The position numbers and the translations under genes were made by a program. 64,000 nt of DNA, taken from positions 38,089,676-38,153,675 of the forward strand of contig CM059977.1 in assembly GCA_030490835.1 (NCBI GenBank). Reading direction: 5' to 3'. The notes beneath the pieces were generated by a model. It had not been told where the DNA came from. It was given only the letters and a program-made list of their open reading frames with translations, and did not search any database. Origin of the DNA: Annona cherimola (Eukaryota > Streptophyta > Magnoliopsida > Magnoliales > Annonaceae). Shown here one piece after another: positions 20,811 to 31,300 of this stretch. How positions within the stretch are numbered: the stretch's first letter is position 1; each line of letters opens with the position of its first letter.

Positions 20811-21524
20811 GTTCGAAGGCAGGGTGTCTGACACTTTTGAATGACATGTCATGTTTATTAGCAACCATTTTTTTTGTTGCTATTTGTCCTTTGAAGCTTT
20901 TCACGTTTCTAATCGTGGACAATTTTATGTTTGAATAGAAATCGGCGGGCAGCTTGTTACACAGCAGGGGCTAAGTGTGAAAGGCTAGATGGGGCCCATC
21001 TGTAGAAAGAAACAAACATGATGTTGTGTAATGTGGACCGTTCATTTCTTTTGGTTATAGTTTATCCATTTTAATTCCAATTTACATGATTAAATAGTAC
21101 ATTTCTATGTTTTTATGCTTCTGGACTCAATAAAATGATTTGATTTTGTATTTGAGGCCTAATTTTTGAGATATTAAATTAAATGATTATTTTTATCATT
21201 TAATTAAGTTTTAATTGGGTCATTATCCATTTTCAAATAATTTTCTACTTGCTAGTTATGTTGAGACTAACCCATTATTTTTACAAGTGTTAAAAATCAA
21301 GTGGGACACTAAAGATTGACTTGCTTGAAGATTTTCAAGAATAGTTATTTTATTTGATTTAAAATTATTTAAAGGCATATATTGAAAATAGTGGACATGT
21401 ATTTTATTTTCTTATATGTTGATGTAATAATGGGAACATGACTAGTGAAAGTAAATTTTGAATTTTTTATGAAATTATAATAATTAATTTTTTCATAAAT
21501 GTGTGATTAGTCTTGAAAATTACA
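20811..21524. other. No gene; remainder of LTR-like sequence
   Basis: AT-rich non-coding sequence that belongs to the plus-oriented LTR. I see no ORF with recognisable similarity. Confidence 0.5.
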
Positions 21525-23159
21525 TTAAAGACACGCCCTAAGATCACTTTTCTGGACCGATATGTTACATGTACACATAGATTATCGTCGAGTTCAAAAT
21601 GCACAAATATAACATGTTTATCATAGCTGAGTCAACCATATAAAGTCTACATTCACTAGTATCAATAAAAGCAAAGGTCAAAAATAACAAAGGACACAAG
21701 CTCTAGTCTACTAAGTTGTGCCTCCAGGATTATGTTCTCCTTCGGCACCATCCCGAGGTGTCTCATCCTATAATCTAAAGGAAAAATAACAAATCACGTG
21801 AGTCTAAACAAACTCAGTAAGTAAATAGCAGTTAGCACAAAGTAAAAAATAAATAATAAGACTCTTGATACATAGGTCATGACAGTGATGCAGAAAGATG
21901 ATTCATAAATGATCATATAAGGCATATGAGACTAACGCCCACACCCAAGAACATATGTATATGACCACATGTCAATCGAGATCATGAATAATCCTATACA
22001 ACCACACAACTCATATTTGTATATACGGTTATATAACAAAATATGGGATGCAATATGCCTACGATCATACATATGCATTAACTATTAACTACAACCACTC
22101 ATCTTGCATAGTGCATCATCCATAATACATAAGAACGAATGTCATAAACCACGCGTACAATATCAGTAAAATTAACAAAGTTTACTTTAAATTTAACATA
22201 CCAACTATCACACAAGTATTTCATCAAATACATGATAGGCATTAAAGAGGAAACCTCTAGTTCATCATATCGATTCAACCCACTCAAGCAATGTTACATT
22301 TTAATAGTGTAAAAACTGTTAATATCTCATTTATTTCACAAAAATCACATAGTAATATCTAATTCCCCATGAATTCTGCTAACCCTAGCTATCAGGAACT
22401 TTAAAATACCCCAAACCAAGAAGTTGTTCAATGTTACCCTTTCCCACCAGCCCCACATCATGTTTAATACGAGATTCCACCACTATTTTGAGAAAAGAGA
22501 GCATCTACTTACCTCGTTGAAATTTTTTCCAAAAACAGCAACCCTAGACTTGGATCTCTAGGATTTCGAGCTCCTTTGATGTGAATCAATGATCTCTAAG
22601 GTAATTTAGAGAATTTTTGAAAAGGTTTAGGGTTGGATAGGAGGCCGAAACAAAGGGAAAAAGGAAAAGAGAGGAAGTAGGAATGAGAAGAGATGAAGAA
22701 GAAGAAAGAAAGAAAGAGGGGTCATGTGTCTTCCCCTTTAAGAGAGCTCTCGTCAAGACAGGTCATGCCCAAGCATAGGCCAAGCCTAATCACATGTTTG
22801 CAACTAGCTTTCCCACCTTGTACCTACTCTACGAGGTTCAAGATAGTCACAATGTTCCAATCAACGTATCAATCATACACCTCTAAATCAATACTCAATA
22901 AATCGTATTATAACCAAATGATGCAATCACACAAATTTGTCAATGCACAACTCAGACTCATTTTATTATGCTTTTGAATGATGTCTCATACAACCTAATA
23001 TGCCAAGGTTCTAATGCATGCAAGCATACACTACACATACCTTGGGTGCCACATCTATGTACAACATACACAACACTATCATCATTAGCTACTAGTGGTA
23101 TATTCACAAATTAACTTGTGGTAAAGGAAGGGTTATAATAAAAGTACATAGTCCTTACA
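21525..23159 (-). repeat. Minus-oriented gypsy-type LTR, 5' portion
   Basis: On the minus strand it starts TGTAAGGACTATG, has an untranslated leader with 'cttcttcttcatctcttctc' (about 22690) and splice donor GAGGTAAGTAG (about 22512), then 'actgagtttgtttagactcacgtg' (about 21800). The last phrase recurs at 46870 in a second minus-oriented LTR-like region. Confidence 0.5.
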
Positions 23160-23164
23160 ACATG

Positions 23165-23640
23165 AGCAAAATAAACAGATGCATGATAAAAGAACTAAAA
23201 ATTCTAAGGATTTTTTTATTTAGCAAGATATAATAGATAGCATTTTTCAAAAATTATCGCAGTAAAGAGATCCAAAGAGGCATAAGACCATTGGCCCTTA
23301 AATTATAAGGGAATATATGGGTAAAGATTGTAAAATTTCAATCTTTGAAGAAAATTTGAAATTTTTTCCATGTCTACTTCTGAATCTATACAAAATTCCT
23401 TTTCGTGCATGAAAAAATTATAAATTAAATTCGTAGCTATGGTGATGAATTTCTTGATAGCACTTTAGTCAAAGAATTTTTTGCGTTTTACCATCTAAAT
23501 ATGATCATGTTATAGCTGTCATTGAAAAATCAAAAGATCTTATTACTCTAACTATAAGTGAACTTTTAGGTTCTTTACAATCTCATAAAACCAAAGGATG
23601 TAAGTTAATAATTCAAAAACTTAAAAGTTAATTATTAGTA
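23165..23640 (+). pseudogene. Copia gag, second part, plus-strand element
   Basis: Decayed gag resumes after the LTR insertion: 'gtaaagagatccaaagaggcataagac' (K-R-S-K-E-A position), 'tatggtgatgaatttcttgatagcac' (YGDEFLDST) and 'aactataagtgaacttttaggttcttta'. The last phrase is shared with the minus-strand element near 1165. Confidence 0.75.
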
Positions 23641-23867
23641 GAGTTGTGATCTTCTCTGAAAAATAAAGCATAGATTTTTTAAGAGCAATAAGATAACTTA
23701 GTGATCAATTCTTTGCCCACTTAGCAGTAAAATTCTTATCAAATGAATTATTAGGATGAAAGTCCTCAAAAGTTGCATGATATATATACATCTCGCAACT
23801 TTTTATGTATTCTTTATAAGCTTAGTAGTTAGAAGAAGCAACACAACATTCATTACGGGTAAAAGCA

Positions 23868-24374
23868 ATGAATGAAGAGTTTGCTATGGTTGAAAAAAAT
23901 GAAGCATGGAAGTTGATAGAGACTCCAAAAGATAAACCGGTCATTAGTTTAAAATGGGTCTTCAAGACCAAGCTTAATTCAAATAGATCAATTGCAAAGC
24001 ATGAAGTAGGACTTATGGCAAAGGGATATTCTCAGCAACCAAGTATTGATTTCTTTGAAATATTTGCTCCAATTACTAGATTTGATACTATTCATGCCAT
24101 TTTAAGTTGGCCGCTATTAAAAAGTGAACTTTATTTCAACTCGATGTTGAAGAAATATATGTCAAATAGCCACATGGATATAAACTAAAAGGAGCTTATG
24201 ATTTATAAGTTAAAGAAAACATTATACGGGTTAAAACAGGTACCTCGTGCATGGTATAGCAAAATTGACAACTATTTTTCATAGTAAGGCTTCTTAAAAA
24301 GTAAGAATAAACCCTCTTTATTCATTAGGGTTGATGGTGACAATGTGCGTATAGTATGCATATATATTGATGAT
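23868..24374 (+). pseudogene. Copia reverse transcriptase, N-terminal part
   Basis: MNEEFAMVEKNEAWKLIETP, then KPVISLKWVFKTKLNSN and QQPSIDFFEIFAPITRFDTI, is the RVT_2 domain start (family W-V-x-KxK and DYxETFAPV). It continues in other frames to 'tatattgatgatatt' (YIDDI, the catalytic box, intact here). Everything between gag and RT, that is protease and integrase, is missing, so the element has a large internal deletion near 23700-23850. A MITE at 24384 splits the domain. Confidence 0.85.
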
Positions 24375-24383
24375 ATTATTTAT

Positions 24384-25048
24384 AGGATCCCACTTCTATG
24401 TAACTAAGTGGAACCATATAACTCTTTTAATTTTAAGATTTTGATCATTGATTGAAAATTCAATTCATTTGTTATATTTAACATCATTTGTTTATCTAGA
24501 AGACCAAGTTTCACCCCGATCAAGTATGTTTGTTGGCTATATTTGTTAATATATATATTCATGTCTAAATTATAAAAAATACTTAGAATAATTTACACAT
24601 GTATTAGAATACAATAATACTTTAAAAATTATTTATCCATATAGAAATGATATTTTAGATGGTTTAGAGTTAAACATACAACTTTAAAATTGATATTTAG
24701 CATCAAATTATTTTATTACGTTGAATTTAAATGAGGCCCATGCATAGTGATATTAGACAAATAAAAGGGTTTCCAAAATACCATAATTGATACTAAATAC
24801 AATGGATAAAGTGAATTTTCATTAGTCTTTAAGATTTTAAATATGGAAGGGGTTATATAAAAAATGATTTCATAGAAGTAGAACCATTATTTATATGACA
24901 AGTAAATGTGTGATATTTGACAAATAAAAAGATTTTCAAGATACTATAAATGATGTTAAATACAATAAATAAAGTAGATTTTTCATCATTCATTAAGATT
25001 TTTAAATATGGATGGGTTACATAAAAAATGATTCATAGACATAGGACT
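24384..25048. mobile_element. MITE inside copia RT, 665 bp
   Basis: The copia RT sequence is interrupted exactly after YIDDIIY and resumes TSNVEKVRNFK. The 9 bp sequence attatttat is present on both sides (24375-24383 and 25049-25057). The left end 'aggatcccacttctatgtaa' and right end 'atagacataggact' are imperfectly inverted. A ~150 bp stretch is tandemly duplicated inside (about 24757-24900 and 24902-25050). Interior phrases ('actttaaaattgatatttagcatcaaattattttattacgttgaa') recur in the clusters at 26260 and 57830. Confidence 0.75.
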
Positions 25049-25960
25049 ATTATTTATATGACGAGTAATGTTGAAAAGGTAAGAAATTTTAAAACTGACA
25101 TGATGCAAGAGTTTAAAATGATTAATTTGGGAGTTATGAAATATTTTCTTGGTTTAGAAATTAAGCAGATGGATAATAGTATTTTTATGTCTCGGCAGAA
25201 GTATACAAAGGATCTTATAAAAAAATTTAATTTGTCTAATTGCAAGTTGATTAATATTCCAATGATTGCAAATAACAAATAGAGCAGAAAGAATTGGTAC
25301 ATCACCTTATAGGAGCCTTGTGAGGTGTTTGATTTATTTAACTAACTCCAAACCTATTATTTTATTTTTTGTCAATATATTTCCAGATTTATACATAACT
25401 AACAAAATTCATCTAAATGCAACAAAGTGGATTCTAAGGTATCTAAATGGGAAAAAGATAATTGGTGTGTACTATTCTTAATCCTCATCCAGCATACCCA
25501 CAAGTTTTACAAACAGTGAGTGGGCTAATTCTAATGATAACAAAAGAAGCACGTCAAGTTATGTTTTTAGCCTTAGCTCAAACGTATTTTGTTGGTATTC
25601 TAGGAATTAGGATACATTGGCTCTATCTTCCTCTGAAGGTGAACATATTATGGCTTCATCTTTGACTTGTCATGTGCTTTGGATTAAAGGATCTTAGCAA
25701 ATCTCTATTTGGAGCAATAGGGAGCAACAAAGATATTTTACAATAACAAATCAACCATTGTCATGATTCATAATCCAGTTTATCATGATCGGACAAAGCA
25801 CATTGAAGCTAGACATCACTTCAGTTAATGATGGACAGATTGCATTGTCTTACTGCAGCTCAACAAACGATCTTGTAGATATTATCATAAGGCACTACCA
25901 ACTCAAGTATTTATCAATTTTTATTGTTTTTAGGAGTTCAAGATTATTTAAGTATTAAGA
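25049..25960 (+). pseudogene. Copia RT C-terminal part and RNase H
   Basis: TSNVEKVRNFKTDMMQEFKM, NLGVMKYFLGLEI and SRQKYTKDLIKKFNL are the RT thumb; GTSPYRSLVRCLIYLTNSKP follows in another frame. RNase H is visible as 'SSEGEH' near 25630 and 'TKHIEARHHF' near 25790, both copia hallmarks. Several stops and shifts. Confidence 0.88.
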
Positions 25961-25965
25961 GGGAG
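25954..25965 (+). promoter_or_regulatory. Polypurine tract of plus-strand copia
   Basis: The sequence ttaagagggag directly precedes the 3' LTR start TG at 25966. Confidence 0.75.
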
Positions 25966-26223
25966 TGTCAAATATAATACTTTAAAAAATAATTAGGAGA
26001 TACGGCATCAAACGGGGAGGTACTTTGGTTCTTTTTTTGAAAAGAGGTACTTTGGTTCTTAATTCACATACAAAAATGAAGTTTTGTATTTAAGGATGTA
26101 CCTTACTTTTCTTTTCATGCATTTGAGATTATTTTAAGTAACAGTTCTATTTTCTTTCTCTTCACTTTGTGTTGAGAAGTTATTTATGAGGTTTTTCACA
26201 AGAGCGTTACCTACGAGATAACA
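25966..26223 (+). repeat. 3' LTR of plus-strand copia element
   Basis: It starts TGTCAAATATAATAC after the polypurine tract and ends GAGATAACA. It matches the LTR at 16960-17206, including 'ggtactttggttct' (partly duplicated here) and 'catttgagattatttt'. Confidence 0.8.
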
Positions 26224-26259
26224 TTAGATTAACGACAAAATTTTAATAAAATATTAGCG

Positions 26260-27640
26260 GTGTTTTTGATAATTGATAAAACTTTTGAAAGAAAATTTTA
26301 GACAAAAAAAATTTGAATGGAGTCCACATATATTAAAATATAATGAAACTCTATACAATCATTTATCCATATACAAATTTTATAGCAAATGATTTACATG
26401 TTAAAAAAATTACTTTAAAGTTGTTATTTACATCAAACTATTTTATTACGTTGAATATGTACCATTTTTAGATGGGGTCTATATACATCTGATTGGGATG
26501 AAAATTGATATGGTAATAGAATACATTATTCTAAATGCAATTGGTGATGTAGATTATGATTTTATCATTATGTGGGGCCTATTTCAGCGCCACTGCACCG
26601 TAATTACGGTGCACTGGCGTTGCACTGGAATATTTCTCATATATATAGGGTTGTTCCAGTGCAGTTGTACATTTGCCCAAAAATGGGTCCCACGCATATT
26701 ATAATGCAATGAAACTTTATACAATAATTTATCTATATATAAAATTTATAGCAAATGGTTTACATGTTGAAAAACCACTTTAAAGTTGTTATTTATATTA
26801 AACTATTTTATTACGTTGAATTTGTATCGTTTTCAGATAGGGCTCATACACATATCCAATTGGGATGAAAATTGACAAGATAATAAAATACATTATTCTA
26901 AATACAATGGGTGAAGTAGATTATAATTTGATCATCATATAAGGCTCATTTCAGCGCCACTGCACCGTAATATTCTTCATATATAGATATAGAGTTGTTC
27001 CGGTGCAGCGTTACTGCACCGGAACAGCGATGCAGTAGCCCAAAAATGAGCCCCACGTGATCATGAAATCATGATCTACTCCACCCATTGTATTTAGAAT
27101 AATATATTCTATTACCATACCAATTTTCATCCAAATCAAATACTTTAAAGTTGTTATTTACATCAAACTATTTTATTACGTTGGATTTATACCATTTTCT
27201 GATGGGGGCCATATACATATCTGATTGGGATGAAAATTGGTATGGTAATAGAATACATTATTCTAAATGCAATGGGTGGAGTAGATCATGATTTCATGAT
27301 CATGTGAGGCCCATTTCAGCGATGCTGCACCAAAAATTCCGATGCAGCATGCTGCACCAGAATATATTCCATATATATGTGTGTGTGTGTATGCGTGTGT
27401 GTCTGTGTTTATATGTAAATTATAAAAACGGTTCAAATCCATTCACAAGCATTGAAAGATAATAATACTTTATTGAATCATTTATCTAATAATACTTTAT
27501 TGAACCATTTATCTGTTGAAAATACAACTTTAAAAATGTGATTCAAGACAAATCATTTTCTTACATTATTTAACATATTCTATAAATAGAGCCCATGCAT
27601 AATGATGCTGGACAAATAATGGGGTTCCGTAACTAACAAA
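26260..27640. repeat. Cluster of nested MITEs of one family
   Basis: At least four partial copies lie together, some inverted (for example 27035-27140 is the reverse complement of about 27205-27310). Shared phrases are 'ttatttacatcaaactattttattacgttgaa', 'gattgggatgaaaattg', 'atggtaatagaatacattattctaaatgcaa' and a terminal 'agcgccactgcaccgtaattacgg'. No coding capacity. A short (TG)n tract lies at about 27372-27405. Copies also occur at 57830-59340 and 24384-25048. Confidence 0.75.
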
Positions 27641-28060
27641 TCATGCTAAATACAATGGATGAGATAAATTTCCTATCAGTAATCAAGGTGGACCAAAATG
27701 GATGCGGTTTCGCCCAAATACGTCTTAATGTAACGGAACCCTTTAAATATTGCTATACTTCCTTCTTGCATTTGCCATCTTCTGCACTTATGCAGACCCA
27801 CCCTGGACTGGACCAAAGAATCCGTGGGACTTGGGGGCATGCACAAAACTCTGTTTTACAGCCTCGACAAATCCATTTAAATATTGCAAACCCATAGCAA
27901 AATTGGAAACCCTCGATTATTAAAGGGCGGTGAATGATATTGCTATGGATGCCACGCGTTTTTTATTTTTCTGAATCAAGAAGATAAAAATGCATGGTTA
28001 AAGATTGAGTTTATACAAGAAGAACCACCTCAATCTATACATTAACAGTGCCGCCGTAGA

Positions 28061-28112
<52 letters not shown>
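28061..28112. repeat. (CT)n microsatellite
   Basis: About 26 CT units lie about 190 bp beyond the POD1 stop codon on the downstream side; if the transcript extends this far it would be a (GA)n tract in the 3' UTR. Confidence 0.95.
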
Positions 28113-28114
<2 letters not shown>

Positions 28115-28303
28115 TTATGTGCAATGAATAAATTATGAATCAGAGAACACCCCCACCAAGATCGCCACATTTACAATGCCCCACGCTATGCTATACCTCC
28201 CATAAAAATTGGCTGGAATCATGAATCATCAGAGACAAGACTGTATCAAGCTCGTCCAACCTGAAGAAGGCAATGGTAACTCAATATTGTGTCCCAGCAT
28301 GTG
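28113..28303 (-). other. Probable 3' UTR of POD1
   Basis: Non-coding sequence directly after the TAG stop (28304-28306), without other ORF or repeat. The polyadenylation site is not obvious from sequence alone; 'aataaattatg' at 28128 is on the plus strand. Confidence 0.5.
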
Positions 28304-31300
28304 CTAGTCCAAGTGTAGGTGTTGCCTTCTCCTTAAGCATCTTTTTATGTACCACCCTGCGTGGAGGCGGAGGCCCATGCCCACCATTATCTTCAGAGTA
28401 GCAAGCATTATGTATGTCATCGCCGACAAGATAAAGATCCATACAAGTCTCCATACAAGGGGACCATGAGGAAGATGCGCAGCATAGATTGGAGTTAGTA
28501 CCCGGATGACCTGCACAGAGAAACCATAAACCATAGGAGCACACCTCAGGCTGGTAAGGAAAATTTGAAAGAGTGAGCAGTTATTGGCTTCCATGCAAAT
28601 GGTTGGCAGAATGAAGATGAGAAGAAGGTACTAAACCATGTTCAGTGAGTCAATGTGACATCCATTATGCCTCAAGACCGATTCAATGGAGCCGACACTC
28701 ACAGCCAGGGGATGCAGAAAGGATTACTCAAACTTCTACATTTATAAAATAGAAGGAAAAAAATGCTCAAAAGTGTTCAATGGTGCATACCACACAGGCA
28801 GGTGCTAGAGGGATGAAATCTAGGGTTTTCCCATCATCATCCTCCGACAAGATATCCAAAGTCTGAAAATCAGAAAGGAAAGATAAGAAAATTCTACTCA
28901 GTCTCAAATAATGAAAAGCCCACTGTCGCAAGAAGGCTAGATGGTTTTCAAGCATTCAGGTGATCCTCCGACAAGAGTTCACTGCATGATGCTCAATGAA
29001 AAGTAAAGATGTTTCATTTGCTTTACCAGAAATGTTAACCGCCTTCTTGTAATTAATTAAAGAAGGGGAGGCCCAACTTAGTAATATAGATCCTAGCACC
29101 CTAATGAAAGCACAATCAGCAGATATAGGTTCAAACATAGAAGGGCACAAAATAATATAGGATATTCAGCACCATACGACCAGCAATAAATTTTTATTTA
29201 TTGATAGGTATTGTAGTGTCTGTTTTTGTATGTTGATCAAATAATCGAGTTTGGATAGCTGTTTTTGAGTTCTGCCACCCTGCCCTGGAAGGCATAGATA
29301 AAGCAGCACCTTCCCTGCTAACATGCACAAAGAAGTTGTTTCCAAACAGAGTTTATCTGAAGGTATCGGTAATCAGAAAACAACTACATTAATAAAGCAG
29401 AAAATTGCTTGAACTATATACAAGAAATTGAGAAGATAGAAAAACTGTACCTGTTTGCACAAGGCTTCCAGAAACTCAGAATATGCCACAGGTTTTATTT
29501 CATTGAATTTTGCAAGGAATGAATGTTTGATGACGTCAATAAACATTTCACACATGTACACCAGGAGGGCGTTCTGAGGTGTCCAGGCAAAAAGAAACAG
29601 TTGGCATGCACATCAGGTTTGCTATGTGGTCATTGCATATACAGAAAAGCATGTCCAGAGAAGCAACTAACTTACAGAAGCAAAACTCCCAAACCAGGGT
29701 CCTTCTGCCTCCAAAATATTTTGGGCTAGCACGAACAAGACAAATGCTGTGATGTGGAACCTCTCTATTGTATCTAGACATTAACAATATATATCATCTT
29801 TAGGTATGCTGAACCACAAGCAAAGGCAGACTATATATCACCAGGAATAAAATGACTTAAATAAGCAAGAGTGCACACCGAATGAAGATCTCAAAACTGA
29901 GACACTGTTTTTCAAATGTATTACAACAAGCATGAATTTAAAACTGAATATTTGATAAATAAACCAAACAACAAAGAAAGAAAAGGAAAGTATACAAACA
30001 GAACATTGTTTGATAACCAAAATCAGCCATCAACGGCATTCAAATCACAGGAAGCTAACCCATGTGACACCAACGGGATAATGCAATTAACTCTGCCAGG
30101 TCCTAAAGATCAGACCATCAGTGATAGTTCTACGCATGTCTCATATCCACATACTTAGTTCGTACTCCTAAAGATCTATCCATAGGGATAGTTAGCAACA
30201 GTTGTCACAACTTCCTTCTAAGCTGGTACTTGCAAACAACAGGGTGTCTTGGCTATGCATTTTGGTCCCTGAAAACCTCTTGTGAAATGGATCTTACAAC
30301 TGGTAAGTCACGTACGCTTCATCTATAAAGTGCTGAGGACCCCTCTGTAAAGACTTAAATATTTATTATCATATACGCTATAATCACAATTTGCTGAGGG
30401 ACCCTTCTCTAGAGCCTTCAAATATTTATTATTACACATGCTATAATCACAACTCGTCAAGGGATCCTTTGCTAGAGCCACTGTCAAGTGTCAAACTTTT
30501 GTATATGATTGATGGAACCTGAATTAAAAGACCAAGTGTGTGACTATAACACTTTGGCAGTGCACATTTTCAAAAATGAAAAATTGGACAAAAAAGTTAA
30601 CTTACCATGGTAAACTAGACTGTGAAGGTTGTCTTTGCTGACACGTTTAAAGACATTGCTTTTTATCTCAGCAAAATTGTTTGACACCAGCAGGGCCAGA
30701 AGAGCATTGTTGTGAGCAACAATGCAGGTAGATAGAGTTATTGCCTGAGCTAACAAGACAAAAGAATGCGCAAGTATGGCGAGTTAAGGAAATTTTAAAA
30801 ATAAAAAAAATCAATTGCATGCCATGACAACAGCTGAACAAGAATAATGTGCCCTTTGAAGATGACTTGCTTCCCTGAAATTCTCCAGTGTACCTATGCA
30901 GATGATAGGTGGCCAGAAAGGTCAATCTAATCTCTCAAACTGGCAAGCCATTTTTTGCATATTTTTAATGTAGACAGTTGCTTCTCCCCATAAAATTTTG
31001 TTCCCAATCATCCATTTTCAGGCCTCTCACAATTATCTTCGTAAGAATAATTAACCCAGATCCATCTTCAGGCCCCTAAAGCATTAGTAATGAAAAAACC
31101 ATGCTCTGATCAGCATCTTGTTGTATAGCTTTTTAAAAAAATGGGATTTCCAATTAGATGGGATCAGTTCACTTTAAAGCAGGAGATGCTTGTGAGAAAC
31201 AAGCCCCCATCTTCAAGAGGCACAGAAGCCCACCCCTCCCCCCAAAGCGTGAACACTGGCATACAGAAGGTAAAGGATATTAAACGCAATAACTGCTATT

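Larger units (their letters stand above)
17829..21524 (+). repeat. Plus-oriented gypsy LTR-like sequence, related to the 2189 element LTR
   Basis: Several blocks follow the same order as the 5' LTR at 2189: a TGTAAAATAT start, 'gaggattgaccctttgacca', the tRNA-like 'gtggtctatggttcgagta', a leader with 'gaggcaagtaaatt' (18335), and 'actacttgctagttatg' (21246). Boundaries are tentative and no clear target duplication was found. It contains the MITE 18768-19046 and the Pack-MULE 19101-20801. Confidence 0.45.
17546..23159. mobile_element. Gypsy-type LTR insertion in copia gag (nested, partly resolved)
   Basis: The insert starts TGTAATGCCCGT and ends GTCCTTACA; the flanks acgtg (17541-17545) and acatg (23160-23164) are a likely 5 bp target duplication, and copia gag continues on both sides. 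TG/CA ends read both ways. The outer parts (23159 down to about 21525, then about 17828 down to 17546) look like one minus-strand LTR: reading minus it has a leader with splice donor AACGAGGTAAGTAG (near 22510) and ends GGTAACGGGCATTACA. The inner part looks like a second, plus-oriented LTR (see 17829-21524). No internal gag-pol is seen, so these appear to be solo LTRs. Confidence 0.55.

Noticed and set aside
17546..23159. A single complete LTR retrotransposon
   Set aside because: Both ends have TG/CA and a target duplication, but no gag-pol sequence is present and the two halves read as LTRs of opposite orientation; reported as nested solo LTRs instead.
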